A stretch of DNA of 5,881 nt from Oscillospiraceae bacterium (GTDB lineage Bacteria > Bacillota > Clostridia > Oscillospirales > Ruminococcaceae): the NCBI GenBank assembly GCA_009784765.1, contig WQXP01000084.1, positions 1 through 5,881 on the forward strand, written 5' to 3'. A program made the position numbers and the translations under genes. Within the stretch, counting starts at the first letter, position 1. Every line of letters starts with the position of its first letter. The notes under the pieces are model-generated. The model searched no databases and was not told the origin of the DNA. It saw only the letters and a program-made list of their open reading frames with translations. Positions 1 through 5,243 of the stretch are shown here, in pieces.

Positions 1-1269
1 ATGCCCGGAAGAATCGCCACTGCGCTGAAAGCGGCTAAATCCATGAACCCTGTGATTTTGCTCGACGAAATCGACAAGATGAGCAATGACTATAAAGGCG
101 ACCCTGCTTCGGCTATGCTTGAAGTTCTTGACGCGGAACAGAACACGGCTTTTGTAGACCATTTCCTTGAAGTTCCTCTTGATTTGAGCCGTGTTTTGTT
201 CATCACCACTGCGAACAACACCGACGCGATTCCCGCGCCGCTCCTTGACAGAATGGAAGTGATTGAACTCAGCAGTTATACGCGGCTTGAGAAATTCAAC
301 ATTGCGAAAAAGCACCTTATTCCTAAACAAATCAAGAAACATGGGTTAGCTGTGTCGCAAATTAAAATCCACCCCACTGCGCTGTATTCGCTGATTGACA
401 GCTACACCAAGGAAGCAGGGGTTCGGCGGCTTGAACGCAAAATCGCGACGCTGTGCCGAAAAGCTGCTAAGGAAATAGTCGAGTTTGGCGGTGTAGGAAG
501 CGGCGACGGAACTACGGAAATCACAGTCAAGTTCACCGAAAGCAATCTGCCGGGCTACTTAGGTGTGAAAAAATACCTTCCGGAAGAAATATCACCTACT
601 GACGAAGTCGGCGTTGTCAATGGTTTAGCGTGGACTTCTGTGGGCGGGGTTCTTATGCCCTTAGAAGTCGCTGTTATGGCGGGGACGGGCAAAATCGAGA
701 TTACGGGTTCTCTCGGTGAGGTCATGCAGGAATCAAGCAAAATCGCGGTGAGTTTAGTCCGCACCCTTGCTGCGCGGTATGATGAGTTCGCGCAAGTTCA
801 GGAGTTTTACAAAGACAAAGACCTGCATATTCACGCACCTGAGGGAGCAGTCCCTAAGAACGGGCCTTCTGCGGGAATTGCTATGGTAACGGCGTTGGTG
901 TCGTCGCTTACGGGGATTGCAATTCGGCGAGATGTCGCTATGACAGGCGAAGTTACTCTGCTCGGCAAAGTCTTGGCAATCGGCGGGCTGAAAGAAAAGA
1001 CGATGGCGGCGTATAAAGCGGGAATCAAGACTGTAATCATCCCGAAAGAGAACGAGGCGGATTTGCAAGAAATCGACGCACTTGTCCGAGAGGCACTCAC
1101 GTTTGTTCCCGTAGAGCGCATTGAGCGTGTACTCGAACTCGCCCTTGTTTCGCCGCTTAATAGCAAAGAGGAGGATTTTACCGAAAATGGATATTCAAGA
1201 GATACCGATAATTCAAGAATTACGCCAAAGCATCGACCAAATCGACAACGAACTGTGCGGGCTGATTAG
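1..1269 (+). CDS. lon: ATP-dependent Lon protease, C-terminal part (5' end outside window)
   Basis: Lon is a cytoplasmic hexameric AAA+ serine protease that unfolds and degrades damaged and regulatory proteins using ATP. The 422 residues visible cover about half of a normal Lon (about 780-800 residues). Base 1 falls inside the AAA+ module, at the conserved MPGRI stretch, so the Met there is internal and not a start. Visible in order: Walker B VILLDEID (18-25), sensor 1 TTANN (69-73), arginine-finger region LLDRMEV (R84), sensor 2 AGVRRLERKI (139-148), then the S16 protease domain. Its catalytic Ser290 lies in PKNGPSAGIAM and Lys333 in GGLKEK; the 43-residue Ser-Lys spacing equals the E. coli S679/K722 dyad. 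The family-like sequence ends near LELALVSP (378-385). The last ~37 residues (386-422) look unlike Lon and lie partly over the chorismate mutase gene, so the true C-terminus may be near 1157 (see finding). Family call is very secure; the 3' end is not. Confidence 0.97.
   Translation: MPGRIATALKAAKSMNPVILLDEIDKMSNDYKGDPASAMLEVLDAEQNTAFVDHFLEVPLDLSRVLFITTANNTDAIPAPLLDRMEVIELSSYTRLEKFNIAKKHLIPKQIKKHGLAVSQIKIHPTALYSLIDSYTKEAGVRRLERKIATLCRKAAKEIVEFGGVGSGDGTTEITVKFTESNLPGYLGVKKYLPEEISPTDEVGVVNGLAWTSVGGVLMPLEVAVMAGTGKIEITGSLGEVMQESSKIAVSLVRTLAARYDEFAQVQEFYKDKDLHIHAPEGAVPKNGPSAGIAMVTALVSSLTGIAIRRDVAMTGEVTLLGKVLAIGGLKEKTMAAYKAGIKTVIIPKENEADLQEIDALVREALTFVPVERIERVLELALVSPLNSKEEDFTENGYSRDTDNSRITPKHRPNRQRTVRAD
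1167..1174 (+). promoter_or_regulatory. Ribosome binding site of chorismate mutase
   Basis: AGAGGAGG lies 12 bases before the ATG at 1187. It decides that start over the upstream in-frame ATG at 1121, which lies inside lon, has no such site and would add 22 residues unrelated to chorismate mutase. Confidence 0.8.
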
Positions 1270-1471
1270 TCGGCGAATGGAAATAGCAGAGCAAATCGGG
1301 AAGCATAAAAAAGCGAAGGGCATTGCCGTTCGCAATCTCGGGCGTGAGGAAGAGGTCATTTCGCGGCTCAGCGGTACCTATCCCGAACTTAGCGGCTGCA
1401 TTAAACCTATTTATGCAGCACTGTTCGACGCAAGCAGCGAATTACAGGAACAACTTTGCGAACCTCAATAA
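1187..1471 (+). CDS. Chorismate mutase, AroQ type, monofunctional
   Basis: Converts chorismate to prephenate, the branch-point step toward phenylalanine and tyrosine, in the cytoplasm. The 94-residue all-helical protein has the AroQ layout: ELRQSIDQIDNELCGLISRR (11-30), then HKKAKG, then REEEVISRL (53-61), then IYAALFDASSELQ (75-87). Residues matching the E. coli P-protein mutase site are Arg13 (R11), Arg30 (R28), Lys41 (K39), Arg53 (R51), Glu54 (E52), Ser83 (S84) and Gln87 (Q88), with the same spacing through Lys41. The usual Asp in the loop before Arg53 is not obvious (sequence VRNLGR). There is no prephenate dehydratase or dehydrogenase domain; the protein stops after the third helix. The start at 1187 is chosen for its strong Shine-Dalgarno. 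The gene overlaps the annotated lon end by 83 bases, probably because lon is artificially extended. It converges on the GH25 gene with 3 bases between stop codons and no visible terminator. Confidence 0.94.
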   Translation: MDIQEIPIIQELRQSIDQIDNELCGLISRRMEIAEQIGKHKKAKGIAVRNLGREEEVISRLSGTYPELSGCIKPIYAALFDASSELQEQLCEPQ

Positions 1472-1492
1472 CTGTCAACTGTCAATTGTCAA
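1472..1492. repeat. Tandem heptanucleotide repeat, 3 units of YTGTCAA (copy 1)
   Basis: Three adjacent 7-base units (CTGTCAA, CTGTCAA, TTGTCAA) lie directly after the chorismate mutase stop and form the last codons and stop of the minus-strand GH25 gene. ACTGTCAATTGTCAA (1478-1492) recurs exactly at 3210-3224. Each unit contains TGA on the minus strand, and the period of seven places these in all three frames. Confidence 0.75.
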
Positions 1493-2275
1493 TCGGCGTG
1501 TGTAGGCGGCGAAATCCCGGTAGGATATGTTTAGGTCAACGTCGCCGTCGATTCCCGAGACTCGCCCCGAGTCGGTATATTGCCACATATAATAGTTTCC
1601 GCCGCCGCGAAGCTCTGTCGTTTGAACGCCCCAATGTGCGACCCAAAGGGCATATGTATCGCGGACTTCGCGGCTCAGGTTCGACTCAAGCCAGGAGCGG
1701 AATGAGTAAATCATAGGAAAATACCCCGCTCTCACGACTATTTCGAGAAACGCCTCTGCCATTTCGCTCGGATTATCGCGGTAATAGTCGCGGGGTTCTT
1801 CCATGTCAAGGACTACGGGGTAAGTAATGTCGTACTCTTGCGAAACCTCTGCAAGCAATTGCACCAAAAACTGAGCCTCTCGTTTGATTCCCGCAACTGT
1901 TCTCGCGTAGCTGTACCAGTAAACGCCGACTTCGATGCCGTTTTCCCGCGCCCGGGCTATGTACTCGAAGAAGCGTTCGTCAACGCGGTCGGGGCGGAGT
2001 TCCCCGGCGTTTGTGGTGAACTCTCCCGCGCCGATTCGCAGCATGGAGAACTCTACACCGGCGGCGGCGACTTGTTGCCAATCAATGTCGTTTTGCCAGA
2101 AGGAAACGTCAATCCCGCGCTTAAAAGCAAGTGGTTCCCGGGAAATCGCCTTTGCCGTGTACGGGAAGGCTACAGGCTCATATGCAGGAGCAGCCCCGCT
2201 AATTCTAAGCGGGGCTGATATTATTGCAAGTGTGAGAATCAGCGAAAAAATTCGCACGCTAAGCTTTGTTGACAC
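1475..2275 (-). CDS. Secreted GH25 lysozyme (N-acetylmuramidase)
   Basis: Predicted to cleave the MurNAc-GlcNAc beta-1,4 bond of peptidoglycan outside the membrane; 266 residues. The N-terminus is a signal peptide: basic start, hydrophobic core IFSLILTLAIISAPL (9-23), then SGAAPA, with cleavage likely near residue 29-31. The GH25 domain starts at GIDVSFWQ (54-61, Asp56). It contains IGVYWYSYA-type sequence (VGVYWYSYA, 116-124), the catalytic strand PVVLDMEE (153-160, with Asp157 and Glu159 as the D-x-E pair), WVAHW (211-215), and the closing motif WQYTDSGRVSGIDGDVDLN (231-249), which is diagnostic for the family. No cell-wall-binding repeats follow, so it is a catalytic domain only. The start is GTG at 2275 with GGAG 10 bases upstream. 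It overlaps the aldolase stop by 17 bases, so it is probably co-transcribed and coupled. A GTG at 2257 is an alternative start. The role (wall turnover, spore or defence) cannot be told from sequence. Confidence 0.95.
   Translation of the reverse strand: MSTKLSVRIFSLILTLAIISAPLRISGAAPAYEPVAFPYTAKAISREPLAFKRGIDVSFWQNDIDWQQVAAAGVEFSMLRIGAGEFTTNAGELRPDRVDERFFEYIARARENGIEVGVYWYSYARTVAGIKREAQFLVQLLAEVSQEYDITYPVVLDMEEPRDYYRDNPSEMAEAFLEIVVRAGYFPMIYSFRSWLESNLSREVRDTYALWVAHWGVQTTELRGGGNYYMWQYTDSGRVSGIDGDVDLNISYRDFAAYTRRLTIDS
2191..2217. other. Perfect 10-bp GC-rich inverted repeat inside the GH25 signal-peptide coding region
   Basis: CAGCCCCGCT (2191-2200), a 7-base loop, then AGCGGGGCTG (2208-2217). 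In the fba-GH25 transcript it would form a strong hairpin about 58 bases into the lysozyme coding sequence (codons 20-29). On the plus strand it is followed by ATATTATTG, which is too weak a U-tract to call a terminator. Role unknown. Confidence 0.6.
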
Positions 2276-3128
2276 TTCCGAACAACTCCATCTTTTCTTT
2301 GATTGTCGCTTTAATCGCCAAGTACCCCGGTTCTAAGAGTTTACGCGGGTCGAAGCCTTTGCCCGATTGGTCTTTGCCTTCTTCGATATATTGGCGTGTG
2401 GCTTTCTGGAACGCCCATTGGCATTCGGTGTTTACGTTGATTTTCGCAACGCCGAGAGAAATCGCTTTTTGGATTTGCTCTGCGGGAATGCCTGTTCCGC
2501 CGTGGAGAACCAACGGAAGGTCGCCGATTTTGCCCTTGATTGCACCGAGAACATCGAAGTTCAGCCCTTCCCAATCAGCGGGGTACGCGCCGTGAATGTT
2601 GCCTATTCCCGCCGCAAGCATGGTTATGCCTAAGTCTGCAATCATCTTGCATTCGTCGGGGCAAGCGCATTCGCCTTTACCGATTACTCCGTCTTCCTCG
2701 CCGCCGATTGAGCCGACTTCTGCCTCAAGAGACAGCCCCTTAGCCGCGCAGATTTCCGCGAACTTTTTAGTGTTCGCCACGTTGTCTTCAATGGACTCGT
2801 GTGAGCCGTCGTACATAATGCTCGAGAATCCTGCGTCGATACAGGCATTCGCCGCGTTTTTTGAGCCGTGGTCTAAGTGCACTGCTACGGGTACTGTGAT
2901 GTTGAGTTCCACGAGCATTCCTTCTACCATTCCCACGACAGTCTTGAATCCGCCCATGTACTTGCCCGCACCTTCGGTTACTCCGAGAATAATTGGGGAG
3001 TTGTTCTCTTGCGCGGTTGTTACTGCCGCTTTTGTCCACTCAAGGTTGTTAATGTTGATTTGCGCCACCGCATATTTGCCCTCGACTGCTTTTTGCAACA
3101 TCTGAGTTGCCGATACTAATTTCGCCAT
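2259..3128 (-). CDS. fba: Class II fructose-1,6-bisphosphate aldolase
   Basis: Zn-dependent cytoplasmic aldolase that interconverts fructose-1,6-bisphosphate with dihydroxyacetone phosphate and glyceraldehyde-3-phosphate in glycolysis and gluconeogenesis. It has 289 residues, a normal length. Signature positions: VAVHLDHGS (81-89), giving catalytic Asp86 and Zn ligand His87; MYDGSH (105-110); SLEAEVGSIGGEEDG (133-147); GIGNIHGAYP (174-183), giving Zn ligand His179; LVLHGGTGIP (206-215), giving Zn ligand His209 and the glycine-rich phosphate loop; KINVNTE (229-235). The start at 3128 (MAKLVSATQ) is fixed by GGAG 9 bases upstream. A 32-residue upstream extension to 3224 would translate the hairpins and repeat and is rejected. 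It lies 85 bases after the membrane-protein gene with no clear promoter between, and its stop is overlapped by the GH25 gene. Tagatose-bisphosphate aldolases are close relatives, so substrate is inferred from overall similarity and the lack of sugar-catabolic neighbours. Confidence 0.96.
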   Translation of the reverse strand: MAKLVSATQMLQKAVEGKYAVAQININNLEWTKAAVTTAQENNSPIILGVTEGAGKYMGGFKTVVGMVEGMLVELNITVPVAVHLDHGSKNAANACIDAGFSSIMYDGSHESIEDNVANTKKFAEICAAKGLSLEAEVGSIGGEEDGVIGKGECACPDECKMIADLGITMLAAGIGNIHGAYPADWEGLNFDVLGAIKGKIGDLPLVLHGGTGIPAEQIQKAISLGVAKINVNTECQWAFQKATRQYIEEGKDQSGKGFDPRKLLEPGYLAIKATIKEKMELFGSVNKA

Positions 3129-3137
3129 TGTTATTTT

Positions 3138-3147
3138 CTCCTTTTTT
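3138..3147 (-). promoter_or_regulatory. Ribosome binding site of fba
   Basis: The minus strand reads AAAAAAGGAG, ending 9 bases before the ATG at 3128. It fixes the aldolase start. Confidence 0.85.
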
Positions 3148-3154
3148 ATATATC

Positions 3155-3176
3155 GACGCGGTGAAGACACCGCGTC
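3155..3176. terminator. Perfect 9-bp hairpin in the fba leader (possible terminator or processing hairpin)
   Basis: GACGCGGTG (3155-3163), loop AAGA, CACCGCGTC (3168-3176): an uninterrupted GC-rich stem between the membrane-protein gene and fba. On the minus strand it is followed by GATATATAAAAAAGGAG, so it lacks the U-tract of an intrinsic terminator and sits 8 bases upstream of the fba Shine-Dalgarno stretch. On the plus strand it is followed by TTGTTTAT, a weak U-tract, but no plus-strand gene feeds into it. It may protect the 5' end of a processed fba mRNA or attenuate read-through; this is inference. Confidence 0.45.
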
Positions 3177-3186
3177 TTGTTTATAC

Positions 3187-3208
3187 GGGCGACCGGGACG
3201 GCCGCCCC
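3187..3208. repeat. REP-like GC-rich imperfect palindrome
   Basis: GGGCGACC (3187-3194), loop GGGAC, GGCCGCCC (3200-3207): eight positions pairing with one A-C mismatch. It sits between the perfect hairpin at 3155-3176 and the heptanucleotide repeat at 3210. The composition and intergenic position resemble dispersed REP-type palindromes, but only one copy is in this window, so dispersal is inferred. Confidence 0.5.
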
Positions 3209-3209
3209 T

Positions 3210-3238
3210 ACTGTCAATTGTCAACTGCCATCAACTGC
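3210..3238. repeat. Heptanucleotide repeat YTGTCAA (copy 2, decaying)
   Basis: Two exact units (CTGTCAA, TTGTCAA at 3211-3224) are followed by a degenerate CTGCCATCAACTGC. It supplies the last codons and TGA stop of the minus-strand membrane-protein gene. It shares 15 identical bases with 1478-1492 and abuts the REP-like palindrome. Confidence 0.7.
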
Positions 3239-4704
3239 TTTTCTGCTTTTTTGCAGGCTTTTTCGTCGGCTTTCTGTCGCCGAGCAATGTTAAGGGGCGC
3301 TTCGTTGTAACGCATGCTCATTAGCAGAACATCGAAGCTCTTGTTCAATTCGCGCCTGAGTACAATCTTGACTCGCGCTTTCTTGAACAGCTTCTTGTAA
3401 TTCGTCGTGCCGTCTTTATTCACGAACTGCGCATATGCTGCTTCCGAGTGGTCGTCCATGGAGTAGAACATCAAGAACCTGAACTGCGGGTCGCCGTAGA
3501 GTGCCGTCATGTTCAGCCCCTTGACTTCCCAGCCGAAGTAGTACCACTTACGACGGCATATGTGGGTTTCTCCTGCACTGTCTTGAACTAAGTACACACG
3601 CTCACGGGCGGGGAGCGGGGCTATGCCTTTGAGAATGAACGCTTCTTGGCATATTCGCATACTCGGAAAAGTTTCCGCAACGAATTTCGGGAGGCGTTTT
3701 TTGATAATAATAGGAAACTCCGGGTCTTTCTTGAAGAGCCACTTATAAGTCGAGTTCATGAAGGGCTTGACGTAAATCTGCTTGAAGTAGCGTTCAAGGC
3801 GTTTCATGTACCTAAAGAGCAATGTTGCGATAATCAACCAAGCAATTCCGATGACAATTGCCACCGGGGCAAGGAAAATGCACAGTGCAATGTAAAGTAT
3901 GATTAAGCCGAATTGCCCTAATCGAACGAAGGGGAACAAAGGCAAAATCAACGCGAAAATGAGGAAAATTGCCGCATCTATTCCCTTGAGGAAGTTTTGA
4001 ATAATCGCGAAAATTCCTAAGCTTATTGTTGCCGAACCAAATCCGATTGCCGTCATTACAGCGATTTTTATGGTATCGTTACTTGTAGCACTGCTCAGCG
4101 AAACAAGGAGTTCCGTGCTTTCGGCGGTGTTGCCGTAAATTGGGTCAAAGCTAAGTAAAACGAGTGTTACCATGCCTAATATCTTTTCGACCGGCTTCAA
4201 AAAAGCGATATACGCCGTGTCGGTGGGCGGGAACAATGGCAAAATTATTCGAGCAAGTGCGAGCAAACTCGTCAAAATTGCAAGAACTATGCCCGCCGTC
4301 GGTAATGAGGCGGCTCTGTTCACGAAGTTCGAGTCCCCTAAATCAATCCCGTCGCTGTTCTGTAACAGCCCGACGACGGAAAGAACGGCTACCGAAATCG
4401 CAGGGTCTGCAGAGATTTGCGAAATTTGCTCAAACCCCGAAAGAACCAACATAGAGTTAAAAACAGCGTTAAGGTCTGTTGAAACGTCGGGAACCCCTCC
4501 CATCGTGTTGTACTCTACGGGAGTGGCGTTAGTTGTTGTCAAGATTCGCCCTACGGACGGGCAAAGACCGCCCTCCGGGCTTATCTCTTCTTTAGCGTTC
4601 ACACGCATCACCACCATACATGACATAACAATGCACAGCAGTAACAGAATTACTGCCGCTTTTTTGATGTTCGCAAGGTTAAATATGTTTTCTTGTTTTC
4701 TCAT
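3214..4704 (-). CDS. Polytopic membrane protein of unknown function, 496 aa
   Basis: I do not recognise this family with confidence. Residues 13-35 are a hydrophobic signal/anchor; an N-terminal, probably external segment follows (37-130, with a weaker hydrophobic stretch at 101-114). Membrane segments are likely at about 134-157, 171-186, 211-238, 243-260 and 264-298; the last is long enough for a hairpin. The basic RYMKRLERYFK (298-308) after it suggests that the ~190-residue C-terminal part (299-496) is cytoplasmic. That part is rich in Lys, Arg and aromatic residues, has a KWYYFGWEVKGLN patch (386-398), and ends in a charged helix-like tail (K/E/A-rich, about 477-490). The helix pattern around ILPLFPPTDTAYIAFLKPVEKILG (about 154-177) loosely recalls DUF4126 membrane proteins; this is a memory-level guess. 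The start ATG overlaps the antitoxin stop as ATGA, with no Shine-Dalgarno close by (AGGTGG is 28 bases upstream), which implies translational coupling. The last codons lie in a repeat. Confidence 0.82.
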   Translation of the reverse strand: MRKQENIFNLANIKKAAVILLLLCIVMSCMVVMRVNAKEEISPEGGLCPSVGRILTTTNATPVEYNTMGGVPDVSTDLNAVFNSMLVLSGFEQISQISADPAISVAVLSVVGLLQNSDGIDLGDSNFVNRAASLPTAGIVLAILTSLLALARIILPLFPPTDTAYIAFLKPVEKILGMVTLVLLSFDPIYGNTAESTELLVSLSSATSNDTIKIAVMTAIGFGSATISLGIFAIIQNFLKGIDAAIFLIFALILPLFPFVRLGQFGLIILYIALCIFLAPVAIVIGIAWLIIATLLFRYMKRLERYFKQIYVKPFMNSTYKWLFKKDPEFPIIIKKRLPKFVAETFPSMRICQEAFILKGIAPLPARERVYLVQDSAGETHICRRKWYYFGWEVKGLNMTALYGDPQFRFLMFYSMDDHSEAAYAQFVNKDGTTNYKKLFKKARVKIVLRRELNKSFDVLLMSMRYNEAPLNIARRQKADEKACKKAEKQLMAVDN

Positions 4705-4874
4705 AATGTTTTACGACGTTCATTAGCTAACGCCACCTCTTCGGGGGTACGACAATATTTGCGGACAATGTTAGAGTCTTCGCCGCGAATCACGGTTGTT
4801 TCAGAGCCGTATTGTTTTATGCGTTGCGCATAAGGTTTTTTTTTAGCTTTAGATAAGTCATAATTGGCTTTCAT
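4701..4874 (-). CDS. Small BrnA-like antitoxin, 57 aa
   Basis: A 57-residue gene placed right after the BrnT-like toxin, as antitoxins of this family usually are. It begins MKANYDLSKAKKKPYAQRIK, which matches the YDFSKA+(N/K)PYA++LK entry motif seen at the N-terminus of many BrnT-partner antitoxins. The usual continuation, a ribbon-helix-helix with an ITIRLDE-like strand, is not evident; instead there is TTVIRGEDSNIV and a charged tail ending ERRKTL. It may therefore neutralise the toxin without the standard DNA-binding fold. The start at 4874 has GGAGG 6 bases upstream. The stop overlaps the membrane-protein start (ATGA). Codons 10-13 contain a run of nine A (4834-4842), a likely slippage site. 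Role is inferred from the motif, size and toxin neighbour. Confidence 0.72.
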   Translation of the reverse strand: MKANYDLSKAKKKPYAQRIKQYGSETTVIRGEDSNIVRKYCRTPEEVALANERRKTL

Positions 4875-5142
4875 AATGTACCTCCGTTAGTAATATACCA
4901 ATTTTTTCGAACTTACTTGCTTTTCGTGCCGAAAAAATCCTTATTACTTCGGTGTTTTCCCTCTCACAATAACAAACCATAAGCAAATTCGGAATATCAC
5001 TTTTACCTACGATAACAAAACGCCTTTCGTCTATGGAATGCTCATCGTCATCGTCGTATATGGCGTTCTCATCATCGAAGACGGTTTCCGCCTCTTGAAA
5101 AGAAACACCGTGCTTCTTATTGGTTGATTTCGTTTTTATCAT
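4858..5142 (-). CDS. brnT: BrnT-family (DUF497) toxin, reading frame apparently shifted at both ends
   Basis: BrnT proteins are RelE-fold ribonuclease toxins that inhibit translation and are held by a BrnA antitoxin. The 94-residue frame contains the family core: KKHGVSFQEAETVF (9-22), a DDDDEHSIDERRFVIVGKS stretch (31-49), a central strand region LLMVCYCER, and the signature VIRIFSARKASK (65-76). The family's opening strand, (F/I)WDxxKNxxN, is absent from this frame but is present just upstream in another frame (5117-5170), joined at exactly the family spacing if one base is dropped near 5122. The C-terminal tail after SKFEK is also unlike the family, while a one-base change in the A6 run near 4905 gives EKNWY... 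and a stop overlapping the antitoxin ATG. As written, the protein would lack its first beta strand and may be inactive. The ATG at 5142 has only GGGA 3 bases upstream. Either a decayed toxin, a phase-variable gene or two sequencing errors. Confidence 0.83.
   Translation of the reverse strand: MIKTKSTNKKHGVSFQEAETVFDDENAIYDDDDEHSIDERRFVIVGKSDIPNLLMVCYCERENTEVIRIFSARKASKFEKIGILLTEVHYESQL
4881..4885 (-). promoter_or_regulatory. Ribosome binding site of the small antitoxin
   Basis: GGAGG on the minus strand, 6 bases before the ATG at 4874, inside the 3' end of the toxin gene. It supports the antitoxin as a real gene despite its small size. Confidence 0.8.
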
Positions 5143-5170
5143 CGTCCCAAATAAATCTTTGCTTCTGCAT
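5117..5170 (-). pseudogene. Detached 5' end of brnT (17 codons in another frame)
   Basis: ATG at 5170 opens MQKQRFIWDDDKNEINQ and then hits TAA at 5117. FIWDDDKNEIN is the canonical N-terminal strand of BrnT toxins. Removing one C of the CC at 5122-5123 gives NEIN-N-KKHGVSF, joining it to the main toxin frame. AAGGA (5182-5186) sits 11 bases before this ATG, a better initiation signal than that of the ATG at 5142. A second in-frame ATG lies at 5179, only 2 bases from the AAGGA. Confidence 0.72.
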
Positions 5171-5214
5171 ATAAATCATTGTCCTTGTTGTTATTTCAAA
5201 TCTGCCATGTCTCT

Positions 5215-5243
5215 ATTATACCACATTATTTTTCTTTTTTCAA
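5215..5243 (-). promoter_or_regulatory. Sigma-70-type promoter of the toxin-antitoxin operon
   Basis: On the minus strand: -35 TTGAAA (5243-5238), a 17-base spacer, -10 TATAAT (5220-5215). Transcription should start near 5208, about 38 bases upstream of the brnT ATG at 5170, and would drive brnT, the antitoxin and the membrane protein. Confidence 0.8.

Noticed and set aside
1838..2336. Two plus-strand frames (126 and 133 codons) opposite the GH25 gene
   Set aside because: The minus strand encodes a complete GH25 domain; the opposite frames have no initiation signals or motifs.
2259..3224. Longer fba start giving 321 residues
   Set aside because: The extra 32 residues translate the repeat and both hairpins, while a good Shine-Dalgarno marks the start at 3128.
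3187..3230. TTGACA motifs on the minus strand as -35 boxes for an fba promoter
   Set aside because: They come from the heptad repeat, and no -10 box lies at 16-18 bases; the only TATAAA is about 26 bases away.
3211..3238. Heptad repeat as a short CRISPR-like array
   Set aside because: Units are 7 bases, contiguous and without spacers; no cas genes are present.
4172..4726. Plus-strand frame of 184 codons opposite the membrane-protein gene
   Set aside because: Its composition mirrors the hydrophobic codons of the other strand; there is no ribosome binding site, and the minus-strand gene has a coherent membrane topology and operon position.
5189..5208. Five-codon ATG frame (MADLK) directly after the toxin promoter
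   Set aside because: Its ATG coincides with the predicted transcription start, there is no ribosome binding site, and the frame is too short to distinguish from chance.
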